A DNA stretch of 64,000 nucleotides from Euonymus europaeus (lineage: Eukaryota > Streptophyta > Magnoliopsida > Celastrales > Celastraceae). A model generated the notes under the pieces. The model did not search any database. It was not told the origin of the DNA and saw nothing but the letters and a program-made list of their open reading frames with translations. The translations under genes and the position numbers were made by a program. The stretch is from NCBI GenBank assembly GCA_963580455.1, contig OY756958.1, forward strand, positions 18,364,501 to 18,428,500, given 5' to 3'. Within the stretch, counting starts at the first letter, position 1; each line of letters starts with the position of its first letter. Shown here one piece after another: positions 9,613 to 21,474 of this stretch.

Positions 9613-11428
9613 TGATTAGGGGTGGTAGTGGGGCGGGGCGGGGGCGGAATGTGTGTGTTCCGCCCCCGCCCCGTCCCCTTATACCTACGCCCCGCCTCGC
9701 TGTTCGGGGCAAAATATTTTCCCCGCCCCCGCCCCACCAAGGTTGCCTAGCCCCGCCCCGCCCGAAAATAACAGAAACTTCAATAGCTTACAGCAGTGGC
9801 AGTGGATAATACCTGTAATACATTGCCTAATACAAAATAAATTGGGGAGCAAGATCACTACGAAGAGAAGAAAACACAAGACATAATGAAGATCAATCCT
9901 TGACATCAGATACATCCTTGCCGGACTGCCAGTGAAGTATAGAAGCTTGCCGGTTTGCCAGTGAAGCAGAGAAGCTTCCGGGCTGCAAGACAGCAAGAGA
10001 CGGAGACAGCAGGCTGATTGCGAGCTGCGAGGCGGCGATTGGGAGTTGCGGGGCTGCGGGAGTGCGGTCGTGCGGGGGCTGCAGGAGATGAAGAGAAATG
10101 TAAACAAACGTGTTTCAGATTTCAGTACTCAGTAGCCCTAAATCCCTAATTCCACTAAGGTACTAACCGGCTAAAGTTTAAAAATAATAATTGTTTAAGT
10201 TTTTTTTTTGAGACAATAATTGTGTAAGTCTGTAATTGTAACAAATGATAAATTGATATTTGATAATGATTAATTATGATACGTCATACGTGTGTCACAT
10301 ATCACCCAATAAAAAGAGAGAATAAAAATAAGAACTTAAATAATCATTTAATTAGTGTAATTTTGTTTAGAGATGACACATATGCTAATATAACTTTCAA
10401 TCTATATTATTTAATGTAATTTTGTATTTTTTAATTATTAGTTAAAATACAGCACCTCCAAGGACTATTGTCTAACGCATCAAATTTTAAAATAATTGAT
10501 TAAATCATGTGTAAAATATCTTGAAATCCTATTATGTAATGACACCTTTGGTTAGATTAATGAGTTGATACTTTATGGTTAGACTTTAACTGAATTAGGT
10601 TTAATATTTAGATTTTGGGATTAAGGACTTCATAATTTAGATTTAGGGTTTACGTAAATTAGGTTTTTAATTTTTTATTGTTGAGAAGACTTACCGGGTT
10701 AGGGACTTAGGGTTAAGGAGTTCAAATTTGAAACTGTAGGTTAATTAGGTTTAGTGTTTGTGTCTAATTTAGATATTACATTTAGGATTGACAACTTTAG
10801 GATTTAGACTTTAGATAAATTGAGTTTAGTCATTAGTGTTTAGATTTAAACCTTAGGACTAAGGAGTTGAAAGTTGAAACTTTAGGTTAATTAGGTTTAG
10901 TGTTTGTTTGTAAGTTAGATATTAGATTTATGATTGACAACTTTAGGGTTTAGACTTTAGATAAATTGAGTTTAGTCATTAGTGTTTAGACTTAAACCTT
11001 AGGAGTAAGGAGATGAAAATTGAAACTTTAGGTTAATTAGGTTTAGTGTTTGTTTGTAAGTTAGATATTAGATTTACTGATTTAGGATTGACAACTTTAG
11101 TGATTAGTGTTTAGACTTAAACCTTATGGTTAAAGAGTTGAGATTTAGGGTTAGACTATAGGTGTAGGTGAATTATTGGATTAGGATTAACGTTTGCAAT
11201 TTAGAATTCATTTATATAAATATGGTAGATTAATATATATTTATATTATACATACATATATGCGGGGCGGGGAACGGGGAACGGGGCGGGTTAATCGGGG
11301 CTGGTTAATCGGGGTGGGGCAAACTGCAATCCCATCCCCGCCCCGCCCCGCTTTCGGGGCAAATTTTTGTACCCCATCCCCGCCCCGTCATATATTCGGG
11401 GCGGGGCGGAAAAAAATTGCCACCCCTG
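9613..11428. mobile_element. Non-autonomous hAT-like element inserted in a minisatellite
   Basis: The ends are TTAGGGGTGGTAG and ATTGCCACCCCT, inverted hAT-type termini. Each is followed by a GC-rich subterminal zone (9628-9760 and 11262-11420). Flanking octamers GTTTTTGA and GGTTTTGA match at 7 of 8 positions, as expected for an 8-bp hAT target duplication. The same minisatellite continues on both sides. There is no transposase frame in the 1.8 kb; the interior holds a GC-rich block (9920-10090), AT-rich sequence and a 145-bp tandem repeat. It must have been moved by a transposase made elsewhere. Confidence 0.8.
10690..11150. repeat. 145-bp tandem repeat, three copies, inside the hAT element
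   Basis: The marker 'aggttaattaggtttagtg' occurs at 10738, 10883 and 11029, spacing 145-146. Each copy also has 'gacaactttag' and 'attagtgtttaga'. The copies are diverged and contain no gene. Confidence 0.8.
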
Positions 11429-12345
11429 GTTTTGATAATTTAAAAGGTACAAGGGAACACTACAACCAATCCCGGCTTGCCTAAAAAATTATATTGAAGA
11501 TTGATAAAAAAAAATCTCACTTTTGAAGTGGTTTTGATAATTTTAAAAGGTGTACGGGATCACTACAGTCATTTCTGACTTTGCTGAAAATATCTTGAAG
11601 ATTGATGAAGAATTCCACTTGGAAGTGGTATTGATAATTTTAAAAAAGTGCACGGGATAATTACAGCTATTTCCGATTTGGCTGAAAAATATCTTGAAGA
11701 TTGATGAAAAATCTCATCTTGAAGTGAATTTGAAAATTTAAAAGGTGCACGAGATCACTACCGCCATTCCCGGATTGGCTGAAAATATATCTTGAATTGG
11801 ATGAAAAATCTCACTTGAAATGAGTTTTGATAATTTTAAAAGGTACACGAGATCACTATAGCCATTCCCAGATTGGCTAGAAAATATACTGAATATTGGA
11901 TGAAACATCTCACTTGAAGTGGGTTTTGATAATTTAAAAAAGGTGCACGGGATCACTACAGTTATTCCTGGCTTGGCTGAAAAATGTATTGAATATTGGA
12001 TGAAAAATCTCATTTGAAGTGAGTTTTGATAATTTAAAAAGGTGAACAGGATCACTACAGTCATTCCCGGCTTTGCTGAAAAATATACTAAATATTGGAT
12101 GAAAAATCTCACTTGAAGTAGGTTTTGATAATTTAAAAAAGGTGTATGAGATCACCACAACCATTCTCAGCTTGACTGAAAAATGTGCTCAATATTGGAT
12201 GAAAAATCTCACTTGAAGTGGTTTTGATAATTTAAAAGGGTGCATGAGATCACTACAGCCATTTCCGATTTGGCAAAAAAATATACTGAATATTGGATGA
12301 AAAATCCCACTTGAAGTGGGTTTTAATAATTTTAAAAAAACTGTT
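11429..12345. repeat. 99-bp minisatellite, main array (about 9-10 units)
   Basis: The marker 'ttttgataattt' or a close variant recurs near 11430, 11532, 11630, 11729, 11825, 11924, 12024, 12123, 12222 and 12321, giving a period of 96-102 (mostly 99). Units differ by point changes and small indels. Minus-strand open frames across it repeat FHPIFSIFFS-type phrases, which is a by-product of the period being a multiple of three. Confidence 0.92.
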
Positions 12346-12758
12346 AATTTTTGGGGATTCAGTTTATGTACCTAAGTGGTTCACAAACAAACGAATAAGT
12401 CCAATTAAAGTTATACTCACAATCATCTTTTTGATGAGAAAAGAAAGAATAAATTTAGAGCTCATTAAATGAGTTAAATATCTTTAAACCCCCCTCAAAT
12501 CCCTAAATAAATTCTCCTAACCCCTAAAAAAAAGTTTTTTTTTTGGTTCCGCGAAAATCAGGTATTCTAAATGAATGCTGACACAACACCAATATCTTGA
12601 ATGCTCTTTGTTATTTAAACGAAATATAAAGTTTCCATAATTAATCTTGGTGTCTCATTAGGGTGGACGGCTTGGATTAATAATCATTCTCGCGTTGTAT
12701 TATTTTCATGTTATGTACATAACCGAACCAAACCTATTACTAAAAGCCCAAAAATAAA
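12346..12758. other. Intergenic, no recognised feature
   Basis: AT-rich sequence with short homopolymers (A8 T10 near 12531). No open frame or repeat was recognised. Confidence 0.5.
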
Positions 12759-13640
12759 GGTGAGGACTATTTAAGCCCCCCATTTTCTCAAATACACCCC
12801 GATTCTAGAAACTCTAGCTTAAAAAAGCACAAGCTAGAGTTCACCCCTTTTTCAATATTTTTTCTAATTTTCCAACTTTTTCCATTCACACCCAACGGTT
12901 GCTCAGCCTGCCCTTCCGCCTCTACCTCTGCCTTTGCCCTTTCGCCTCTCCGCCTTCGCCTCTGCCTTCGCCAACCAGTTCATATCCATAGCGGCAGCTT
13001 CATAACTTGTGCTAAAGCTGGATCGGGTTACTTTCCATAATGAGTTCCATACTCGGATCTTCGCCACCGGAGCAGTGGTGGTGCACGGTGGCTACCAATA
13101 GGGTCAGGGTGATGTGAGCAATGTATTTTCGGTCTCCCTTTACCTAATTGTTGGCTGAAAACGATGAATCGTGGAAGAACTCGAAACAGCGACATTGTGC
13201 CTTTTCTCTGGCTGTTAACCACCAACCCCAGTTTCGTTCCCTCCGAAAATGGCACGACTGAGCTCCCCGCATTGTCCTCTTTCTCTTGGTATCGGCCTCA
13301 TAGTCAATGGTGGTCGGAATCGCCAAGTCAATATTCCGTCTCTGCCTCTGTCACTCTGGAGAAGATGAACAGAACAGCGACATTGTGCCTTTTCTCTGGC
13401 TGTTAACCACCAACCCCAGTTTCATTCCCTCCGAAAATGGCACGACTGAGCTCCCCGCATTGTCCTCTTTCTCTTGGTACCGACCTCATAGTCAATAGTG
13501 GTCGGAATCGCCAAGTCACTATTCCATCACCGCCTCTGTCACTCTGTAGAAGATGAACAGAACGGGGTGTGTAGAGAATGAAAATTGTTGGGATTTTTGG
13601 AGTGTACATGGGAAAAAGTGGAGCGTAAATAGTCCCCACC
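12759..13640. mobile_element. Element with terminal inverted repeats, class uncertain
   Basis: The left end GGTGAGGACTATTTAAGC and the reverse complement of the right end GGTGGGGACTATTTACGC match at 16 of 18 positions. Weaker similarity continues for about 30 more bases (TACACCCC against TACACTCC). The 0.88-kb interior is CT-rich and non-coding and holds a 188-bp tandem duplication. I could not find a clear target duplication; both flanks are A-rich. It could be a MULE-type or other MITE-like DNA element. Confidence 0.55.
13187..13562. repeat. 188-bp tandem duplication, two copies
   Basis: 'cagcgacattgtgcc' occurs at 13187 and 13375, and the following 180 bases agree closely (cgttccctccgaaaatggca against cattccctccgaaaatggca). 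The copies are nearly identical, so the duplication is recent. The short open frames over it repeat each other for the same reason. Confidence 0.9.
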
Positions 13641-15059
13641 AATACAAAACATGAAGATCATACAAGTCTAAAGACTACCCAGAAAGCCCAATACATTTTA
13701 ATTGCATCTGGCCGATAACCTCTACAAAACATCCAGACCAGGCCCAACAACAAATATATAATTTTGACCATTTGATCCATTAGCTAAAATAGATCCCCAT
13801 ATCTAGCCCATCAGAAAACTAAACATAATGGATGGCCCGTTAATAACACAAACACGAACGGCCCAAACAGAACATAACCAAGGCCTGGCCCATATCACAT
13901 ATATACATCCATCTATATATATACATCCACACTTCTGCAAGCAGTCACAGCACGTGGACATGTAATATCTATTCATATATATATATATAAACAGTATCAT
14001 ATACGTATATATATACACGGCACACAATATGACACACACACACACATATTAGTCCACCTGTATACACATAATCAGAACAACTGAAAAGTAAGTACATACA
14101 TACATGTATATAGCATGCCAGCATGTTTACCACACATGTATATAGACAAAATATGTACATCTCAACTGCACATGCACACGCATACATATATATACCTACA
14201 TGTATATAAAGCAATATATATATAATGTGAGCAGATGTATACTAATCCCTGTAACCAAGAGAAGGAATTGATGGGGTAGTGATGATGGTGGCTGGATGAT
14301 GAAGGTGCTCCGGAGAGGATGGTAGGCTCGGTGAGTGAAGGTTGCTGGTATTGGCCTAGTAGGAGAGGGAGGAGCTATCGATTGGAAGAAGAAAGAAGAA
14401 GAAGCCGAGAAGGGAAGGAATATGATGGCGGCTGGGGTGAGAAAAAGATGAATAAGGAAATGGTTGTTGGAGGTAGTGGTTGAAAGGAAGAAAAGGATGA
14501 AGAAGAAGCTGTGAAGGGAAGGAAGATGATGACCAAGGGCTGGTCCAGCTGGTCTTCCGCTGAAAAAAAGTGTTCAATCAGAGGATTTGAAGATGATGGT
14601 CAGAGTGGGTGAAAGGGCAGCTTGGTTGCCGAAGGTGTTGAGGGGTCCTCATGGGAAGGGAATAACGAAGTAATGTTGATAGAGACTTTCGATGAGTGCA
14701 GAAGGTGTGGGCCCGGTGATGGAGGTGTTGATGATGTGGTCACCTATTCTTTGAAAGAGATCAAGATGGCTTATATGGGTTCCGTAAATGGTAAGTTCCC
14801 CCAGCTTTTTTGAGCCTGTGATCTTGATGCCAACTACATATCAACCTAACAGAAAAGAGAAAACAAGCACACAAGTGCACCTTCATTGACGGCGGAAGTC
14901 AGTCTAGGGTAGTTCTTCATTCAGAAATTAGCAAAAAGTCCTTTACAACCTTCCAAGAACACCCTAAAAAGGAACAGACTTGCAACAAAAGGGGAAAAAA
15001 GCCCACAAACACAACCCATTCCACATAAACAATGAAAACCCAACTAAAAACAAATACTC
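13641..15059. other. Microsatellite-rich then purine-rich DNA; possible LTR of the adjacent chromovirus
   Basis: 13915-14230 holds TA-rich and CA-rich simple sequence (atatatata, cacacacaca). 14240-14815 is strongly purine-rich on the plus strand (gaagaagaag, gatgatgg). 14820-15059 is A-rich. CRM-type chromoviruses often end in such purine-rich LTRs and the region lies just beyond the pol 3' end, so it may be the 3' LTR. No second copy is present to prove it. No gene can be supported. Confidence 0.4.
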
Positions 15060-15079
15060 ATGAAACAAATAGTCATTTT

Positions 15080-16480
15080 TCAATAAGGCGAGTGGTCCTC
15101 TTCTTAATACGATGCCCTCTTCCCATCAGTTGATCACGAGCCTCCCCAAAAGCTAAAGCCTACTCTTGAATTGCATCAGTCGCCCCAGGAACAAAAGGAT
15201 TCATCCTCGAATCAAAGATATCATCTTCCACAGGATTGTCCCCCATGGTAAGGAAGAAGGTGACGCACGTTAAAAACATCTGATGTTTTGATTTGGCTGG
15301 AAAGATTAATTTGATAGGCATTGGAATTGATCTTTCCCACAATCTCCAGAGGACCCAGTGTGCGAGGTTGGAGTTTGTTGTATGCACCAACAAGATAGCG
15401 ATCCTTAGTCATCACGACCCATACAAAATCACCAACATTAAATTGAACGGCACGACGACGAGAATCAACAAAGTGCTTATATTTGCGGGAATTGGATACC
15501 AGGTTCAGTCGGGTAGCCTCATGAACAGATTGTAACTCGGCAAGCATATCTGTCACTTTCTGAGGGACACAAGAAGGAGAAGGAACCGGTGCTAAGTCAA
15601 TAGCAGCATACGGGTTGAGGCCATAAACCACATAGAAAGGGTTGTGACAAGTGCTACGATTCACAGATCGAATAAAAGCAAACTTTGCAGCAACAAGCTT
15701 AGAGTCCCAAGAATGAAGATTATTCTCAACAAGGCTAAGAAGCAAATTACTAAAGAACGGTTGATCACTTTGGTCTGGCCATCGGTCTGCGGATGGTAGG
15801 CACTGCTGAAGTCTAAGTGAGCGTTGGAGAGCTGCCATAAACGCTTCCAAAAATGGCTGAGCAAACGTGTGTCATGATCTGAGATGATCGTTCGTGGCAA
15901 GCCATGCTAGCGATAGACTTCCTGGAAAAATAAGAGTGCCACTTTGCATGCATCAGTATTCTTTCGAAAAGGAAGGAAATGGCTCATTTTGGAAAAACGA
16001 TCGACAACCACCAAAATATAGTCAAAGCCACGGCTGGTGCGAGGAAGACCTAAAACAAAGTCTAGGCTAATATCTGCCCAAGGTTGAGTAGGAATTGGCA
16101 ATGGAAATAAAGCCCATAATTGGTGGGTTTACCCTTAGCAAGATGACACACACGACAACAATCCACAAAATGGTGTACATCCCTTCATAGAGTTTGCCAG
16201 TAATAAGTGGAAGAAACCAAGGTAAAAGTTTTATTCTGCCCCATGTGCCTTTCATTGTGCAGCTCCATAATAGTTTTATTCTCTCCACTAGAGAGAAATC
16301 TTTAGCAAATTCACCCTGGAGATCATTCACAACGATAAAAAAATATGGGTCATCAGTATAATAATTCACAAGGGAATAAAAGCCTAGCCCCTGATTGCGC
16401 ATGGTAAGTAGGACTGTCGATCGACAACTTAAAACATCAGCCAAACGATTTTGAGTACCAGCCAAATGTTTGGTCACAAA
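15080..16480 (-). pseudogene. Chromovirus integrase, catalytic Glu replaced
   Basis: The core reads [51 protein letters not shown] and AYHPQTDGQT in overlapping open pieces. The two catalytic Asp residues are present. The Glu that should follow GQT is Lys (codon at 15769-15771 on the minus strand), a G-to-A change that would abolish strand transfer. The C-terminal region (VQFNVGDFVWVVM, then FNVRHLLPYHG) and a short basic tail (MGRGHRIKKRTTRLIEK, stop near 15080) follow. Stops near 15900 and 16100 break the frame. Upstream, the HHCC zinc domain is poorly preserved. Confidence 0.8.
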
Positions 16481-17640
16481 AGAAAATTCCTGAATATAAG
16501 CAATGCATTGCGGATGTCGAAAAGATAATTTTCTTGGCTATGGAGATGTTTCAAAGCCATGTGGTCAGAATAAAGAATGAATTCTGCATGAAGAAGGTAA
16601 TGCCTCCATTGTTTCAGCGCTTGCATCAACTCATAGAACTCTACTTCATAAGTACTATAACGTGTGTGAGCATCATATAGTTTCTCGCTATAGTAAGCAA
16701 TAGGCCGAGCTTCTTGACTTAACACCTACACCCACACCCACTTTTGAGGCATCACAATGCAAGGCAAAAGGAATATTAAAATTTGGTAGAGCCAAGACAG
16801 GTACGGAAGTAAGCTTCAATTTAATTGCCTCAAAACCTTGGTCTGCCTCCAAGGTCCACATAAATGTATCTCCCTTCATGCACTCGGTGATAGGAGACAT
16901 AATGGAACTAAAATGTGGAATGAAACGTCGATAAAAGGATGCTAAACCATGGAAACTCTAGACAGCTGTAACTGTAGTAGGAAGTGGCCAACTCCTTATA
17001 GTCTCAACCTTAGAATCATCCACTCGGACACCATCTCCACTAACAATATACCCCAAAAATAAAACTGATGATGTAGCAAAAGAGCACTTAGTTACAGCAA
17101 GGTAGAGCCGCTTGTGGCTCAGAATATCAAACACACTTCGCAAACGTTGAACATGAGTATCAAGATCACAGCTATACACGAGAATATCGTCGAAATAAAC
17201 AACAACACAGCTCCCAAGTAAAGGACGGAGAATTTGATTCATTACCCGTATGAAAGTACTCGGCGCATTGGAAAGACCGAAAGGTAGAACCATCCATTCA
17301 AATAATCCTTCACGGGTTTTAAATGCTATCTTTCATTCATCCCCAGGATGTATACGAATCTAGTGGTACCCACTTTTAAGGTCTAGCTTGCTAAAAATCT
17401 TCACTCCATGTAATTGATCCAACAAATCATCCAAGCGAGGAATGGGAAACCGGTATTTCACTGTGATTTTATTGATAGCGTGGCTGTCGACACACATCCT
17501 CCACGTGCCATCCTTCTTTGGAGTAAGAAGGGCGGGAATCGCACAAGGACTGAGACTGGGTCGTATATGACCTTTTTTAATAAGCGCCTCCACTTGTGAT
17601 CGTAACTCTTGGTGCTCATGTGGACTCATGCAATAATGGG
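16480..17640 (-). pseudogene. Chromovirus reverse transcriptase and RNase H
   Basis: RT blocks in order are [63 protein letters not shown] and the catalytic [10 protein letters not shown]. RNase H follows with [42 protein letters not shown] and FILYSDHMALKHL. Stops include TAG at 17360-17362 after SGYH (family residue Gln) and TGA at 17333-17335 (family residue Trp). Both are one C-to-T or G-to-A step from sense. It cannot produce an enzyme. Confidence 0.85.
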
Positions 17641-17977
17641 GTCAATTAGGAAGATTAGCTCCCAACACTAGATCCACCTGATGTTGAATGTCCCGCAAAG
17701 GAGGTAAGCCAGTTGGTAATTCTTCTGGACCGAGATGAAGGAACTCAAGCAAAAGTAATTGAACTGTCTCCGGCAGATTTGATGAAGACTGAGACTCATC
17801 TTTACACCACAACAAGTATATAGTGTCATTTTCCTAAGCGGCTATAATAAAAGCAGTTCGCTTCACAATCTTGAGACCTTCTATTTGTTTTGCCACCTCT
17901 TTTCGGGGTAGAAAAACAAGTCGAACCCCTTCCCAAATGAAACTATAGGTGTTACGTCGACCATCATGTAAAACTGA

Positions 17978-19400
17978 TCAGTAATACTGCCATTGGTGAA
18001 CTAAGAGTATGTGATCGGCAGCCATAGTCACAATATCACACCAAACTGAGTATCGATACCTGCTACATATGGAAAATGGAACTAAACATCGTCTAGTCAC
18101 CCGAACTACGTTGCTAGCCTTGAACCAAGTAAGTTGATTGGGTTGAGGGTGTGGCTCAGTACTAAGCTGCAATTTATCAACAGCTTCAAAGGATACTACA
18201 TTTTCGCAACTCCCAGAATCAACTACCAGTTTGCAAATCTTGTCTTTTATAGTGCGGGTAGTATAAAAAATGCCATGGCGCAACCACTCTTCACCCCCCA
18301 CTTCCTTTGGGGTCAAAAACACTAGCTTGGTTACTAAGGCCACCCCCACATCTTCTTCTGTTAGTTCTTCAGTAACTCCCTCCATATCAAACACGGGTTT
18401 GCCTTCTAACTCAACAAATTCCACTTCTTCTCTGTGACTGGTTTCATTGATAAATAGACCCTTGTTCTTTGAATCATTTTTTCTACACTCAGCGGAACGA
18501 TGACCAATTTCTCCACACTTGTAACATCTCATACAAGCTACTGATGTCCCGGGCTTATGGCTTGTGAAAGTCTCAAAAATTCGACCCTTCAAAGGTCCAT
18601 CTCCACTAGATGCAGCCACCTCAATAGTGCCCATTGACTGAACGATTGACTTTCCAAATCGTGTCCCACCTAATTTACTATGATTTTCCAACGTCTGGGC
18701 TCTAGCATGCTCCTCAGATACTGGAAAAAAACTCAAACAAATTCAAAGTGTCACAAAGCTGCCCATTGAGTCCACCAATGTAGCGTGCAACCAGCTGCAC
18801 TTCCGTTTTAGTCATATCTACTTGGGCTAGAAGTTGAAAGAAATTGTTGGAATAATCAGCCACGGTTCATCCAACTTGACAAAGATTTTGAAGCCTCTGA
18901 TAAAGAACTCTGGTGTAGTTAAATGAAAGAAAAGACTCACGATGGTGTTTCTTCAATTTTTCCCCTGTAACAATTTTGGATTTTCCCTATCTCAACCGCA
19001 CAAGCTTTTGTTGTTGCGACCATACAGCAGCCCTGCCTTTGAACCGGGTAGCTATTAGAGGAACCCTCTTGTTTTTTAGTACTTCTTTAAACTCCAAGAT
19101 CTCCTCCACCTGGTTGATGCAGTCCATCAGTTCTTCTGGCTGACGAGAACCATTGAACTCAAGGATATCAATTCTGAAACCTAAATCCCAACTGCTATGA
19201 TTGCCATTTTCAACCATTTTAGGGCTAGATCCAACCCGTATACGATGAGTCTCCCGACCAAAATAATTAACATCAAGTTCCTTCTTGCATGGCATAGATG
19301 ATCTCCTATCACCTTTGACATCTGCTGAGTGAGCGACTCAACATGTCTCTGAATGTGTGCGTTTTCTTCTCTTAAACCAACATCCCCTTTCGTGACAACA
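17978..19400 (-). pseudogene. Chromovirus gag with CCHC knuckle and protease
   Basis: The N-terminal part has a coiled-coil-like stretch (REENAHIQRHVESLTQQMSK, near 19310-19370) and the gag core (FRIDILEFNGSRQPEELMDC, then LIATRFKGRAAVWSQQ). After frameshifts near 19000 and 18740 it continues to CYKCGEIGHRSAEC, a proper CX2CX4HX4C knuckle, and to the aspartic protease (CKLVVDSGSCENVVS). The usual GRPW after the protease has become VHQW. Codons 5' of 19400 are lost at the LTR junction. Confidence 0.8.
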
Positions 19401-19411
19401 TTCGGACCATC

Positions 19412-21474
19412 TGTAACACTCCGACCTTCAGAACACTAGATTATAGGCCACAGACCGGAATGCTACCCACATCACAATCTAAACCATCAACTAAAAACCT
19501 AATTATTCTAATTAAAGCTACCTCACAGTAAGCCAGCATATAACTTGAAAAGTTAAATATTATTCATTAGTTTAACTCAAGATAAATAAATTATCAAAAA
19601 TTAAATCAATCATCATATCACCATTATCATCCCTAGGATAAAACATGCAATAATCCTCTAGTCCTCATACCATGAACCCTCGCTTATTAAATGAAAACCC
19701 GAACTTAACATTTACCATAACATAAAATAATTTATTGCTAAGTCATTATTAATAGCTAATAAAACCTAGCTTCTGTCACATGGGTATCATCTTCACGGAT
19801 CCGCACGCTCACCATCAACCTCTAGATCAGCATAATAATCAGAGAAATCAATACCTGCATCACGGAACATAGTGAGCTAAAGCTCAGCATGTTTGTAATA
19901 TTTATGCATGAATGCACGTGATCATCATCTTTAATGAACAGTCAACCTTTTAAATCATTTATCCAATACTTGGGCCCTAACCTAGGTACACTGCTACATA
20001 TCAACTAGTCGGAATTTTTTTTTAATTAAGTGTTCTACCAAGGAACACTTTCCAGTCAATAAAACCTTTTCCTTTTTCCAAATCAACATAACCTCAACAT
20101 ATACCCTCCCTGTAGCAAATGTACTAAGTTCGTAAAAATATTTTTCATTTATGTGCGTGTCGTGTATGCCATGGAATGTCATGCTTCATACAGGGCCACA
20201 ACATTATCTCAACGTGTCCTCAATATCATCACATAATAAATCATCGTTCACAGACCATCAACAACATAAATTTCATTCTCATATTACATCATAGTTTACA
20301 CAGAAATTCACATACCCAACAATCAACACAGCCATACACATTGTTCCGTAATATAGTTGAAATATTACTTACCGTGGTATACTCCCGTAAGTACCGATAA
20401 TTCAGTTACAAAGATTCGTTCCTGAAACCTATACAACATCCAAAATCCTTTGTTAATCCTATTATCTTAAATCCATTTATTAATACTATTATCTTTTAAC
20501 CAAATTATTTTTATTAATACCATTAATTTGATACCATTAACCTAATACAAATAACTTAATTTAAATAATTACATTAATTAATTAACTTAATAGCAAATTA
20601 TTTTTATTAATACTATTAACTTGATACCATTAACCTAATACAAATAACTTAATTTAATTAATTACATTAATTAATTAACTTAATAAATTATATTTTTATT
20701 GATACTATTAACTTAATACCATCAACCTAATACAAATAACTTAATTTAATTAATTACGTTAATTAATTAATTTAATAGCCAACCGGGTCGATCCCAGTGC
20801 ACGTGGGTCTAATAGACCCGGTCACCCTCAAGATCGGATCACACCGGTAAGGGTGTTGGTGACGGTCACCGTGGCCATATCCGGGAAGACTTTGGCATGG
20901 GGAGTCTAATGGTGGTGGAAGCTACCTGACTCGTGGCCGCAAACAGCGATAATCATCGATCTCAAGTCGCGGTGCCGCCTTCTTTCTTCCTCCATTGACG
21001 GCACAGATGAGCTCCTTTGGATCCGAAACCGGTATCAACCTTACTCCCCTCGCCGTCCCGATTCTTCTCGTGTCGCCAACCATCGCCGTTCTCGGAGATT
21101 CGATTTCCTTCACCGCCTTCGACTTCCCTTTGCCAGTGTTATGTTTAGGTTTAGGTCTTTCTCATTTTGTGTGCCACCATTTTATACTTAATCAATTTTC
21201 TTTTGTGTTTTACTCTTCTGCCCCTGCACTTATTTGATTATTCCTTCTCTGACCTAATGTAATTTACGAAAGTGCCACCCCTTTTAACCTTCATCAATAT
21301 TATCTAATTTCTAAAATACTTATTACATTTAATTCCTTAAATATTTTAATGAATTTATCTAAATTATGCTCTTGGTGATTCTAGCATCCATAATCTTTAG
21401 CTCAATTCAAGCACCTCGACTTAATTACCTCTCGTTCCATTTTGCCTAACTAGTTACAAATTCGGGGTATTACA
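19412..21474 (-). repeat. Family A LTR, complete, minus strand (likely solo)
   Basis: On plus it runs TGTAACACTCCGACC to TTCGGGGTATTACA, so the minus strand starts TGTAATACCCCG and ends GGAGTGTTACA. Reverse-complement blocks shared with the other copies lie at 19862-19895 (cacggaacatagtgagct) and 19975-20060 (gggccctaacctaggta; tgttctaccaaggaacac). At 2063 bp it is slightly longer than the copies near 39 and 45 kb. No PBS or PPT lies at either edge. Flanking pentamers (CCATC and CTGAA) do not match, so it is a solo LTR with a rearranged edge or one end of a lost element. The open frames inside are not genes. Confidence 0.8.

Larger units (their letters stand above)
15060..19411 (-). mobile_element. 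Decayed Ty3/gypsy chromovirus (CRM/Galadriel type)
   Basis: Reading right to left on the minus strand, gag, CCHC knuckle, protease, RT, RNase H and integrase occur in Ty3/gypsy order. The protease (VVDSGSCENVV) and integrase tail (YNKLQPRTLGPLEIVGKINSNAYQI, broken into overlapping blocks) are closest in style to CRM/Galadriel chromoviruses. Many stops interrupt pol. The 5' LTR and the start of gag are cut off by the family A LTR at 19412. The lineage is assigned by eye only. Confidence 0.75.

Noticed and set aside
9543..9886. Overlapping Pro/Arg/Gly-rich frames on both strands
   Set aside because: Caused by the GC-rich subterminal repeats of the hAT element. Frames on both strands have the same low-complexity composition.
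11738..12164. Minus-strand frames with a repeating FHPIFSIFFS-type peptide
   Set aside because: The minisatellite period near 99 bp is a multiple of three and leaves several frames open by chance. The units carry indels and no start context.
13803..14214. Cys/Tyr-rich frames over 13.8-14.2 kb that could suggest a small secreted peptide
   Set aside because: They are made from TA and CA microsatellites and have no cysteine spacing pattern or conserved start.
14622..14813. 63-codon plus-strand frame in purine-rich DNA
   Set aside because: No family motif; composition follows the purine-rich tract that probably belongs to the LTR of the adjacent chromovirus.
20995..21237. Hydrophobic 80-codon frame that could look like a membrane protein
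   Set aside because: It lies within the family A LTR at 19412-21474 and starts and ends without any gene context.
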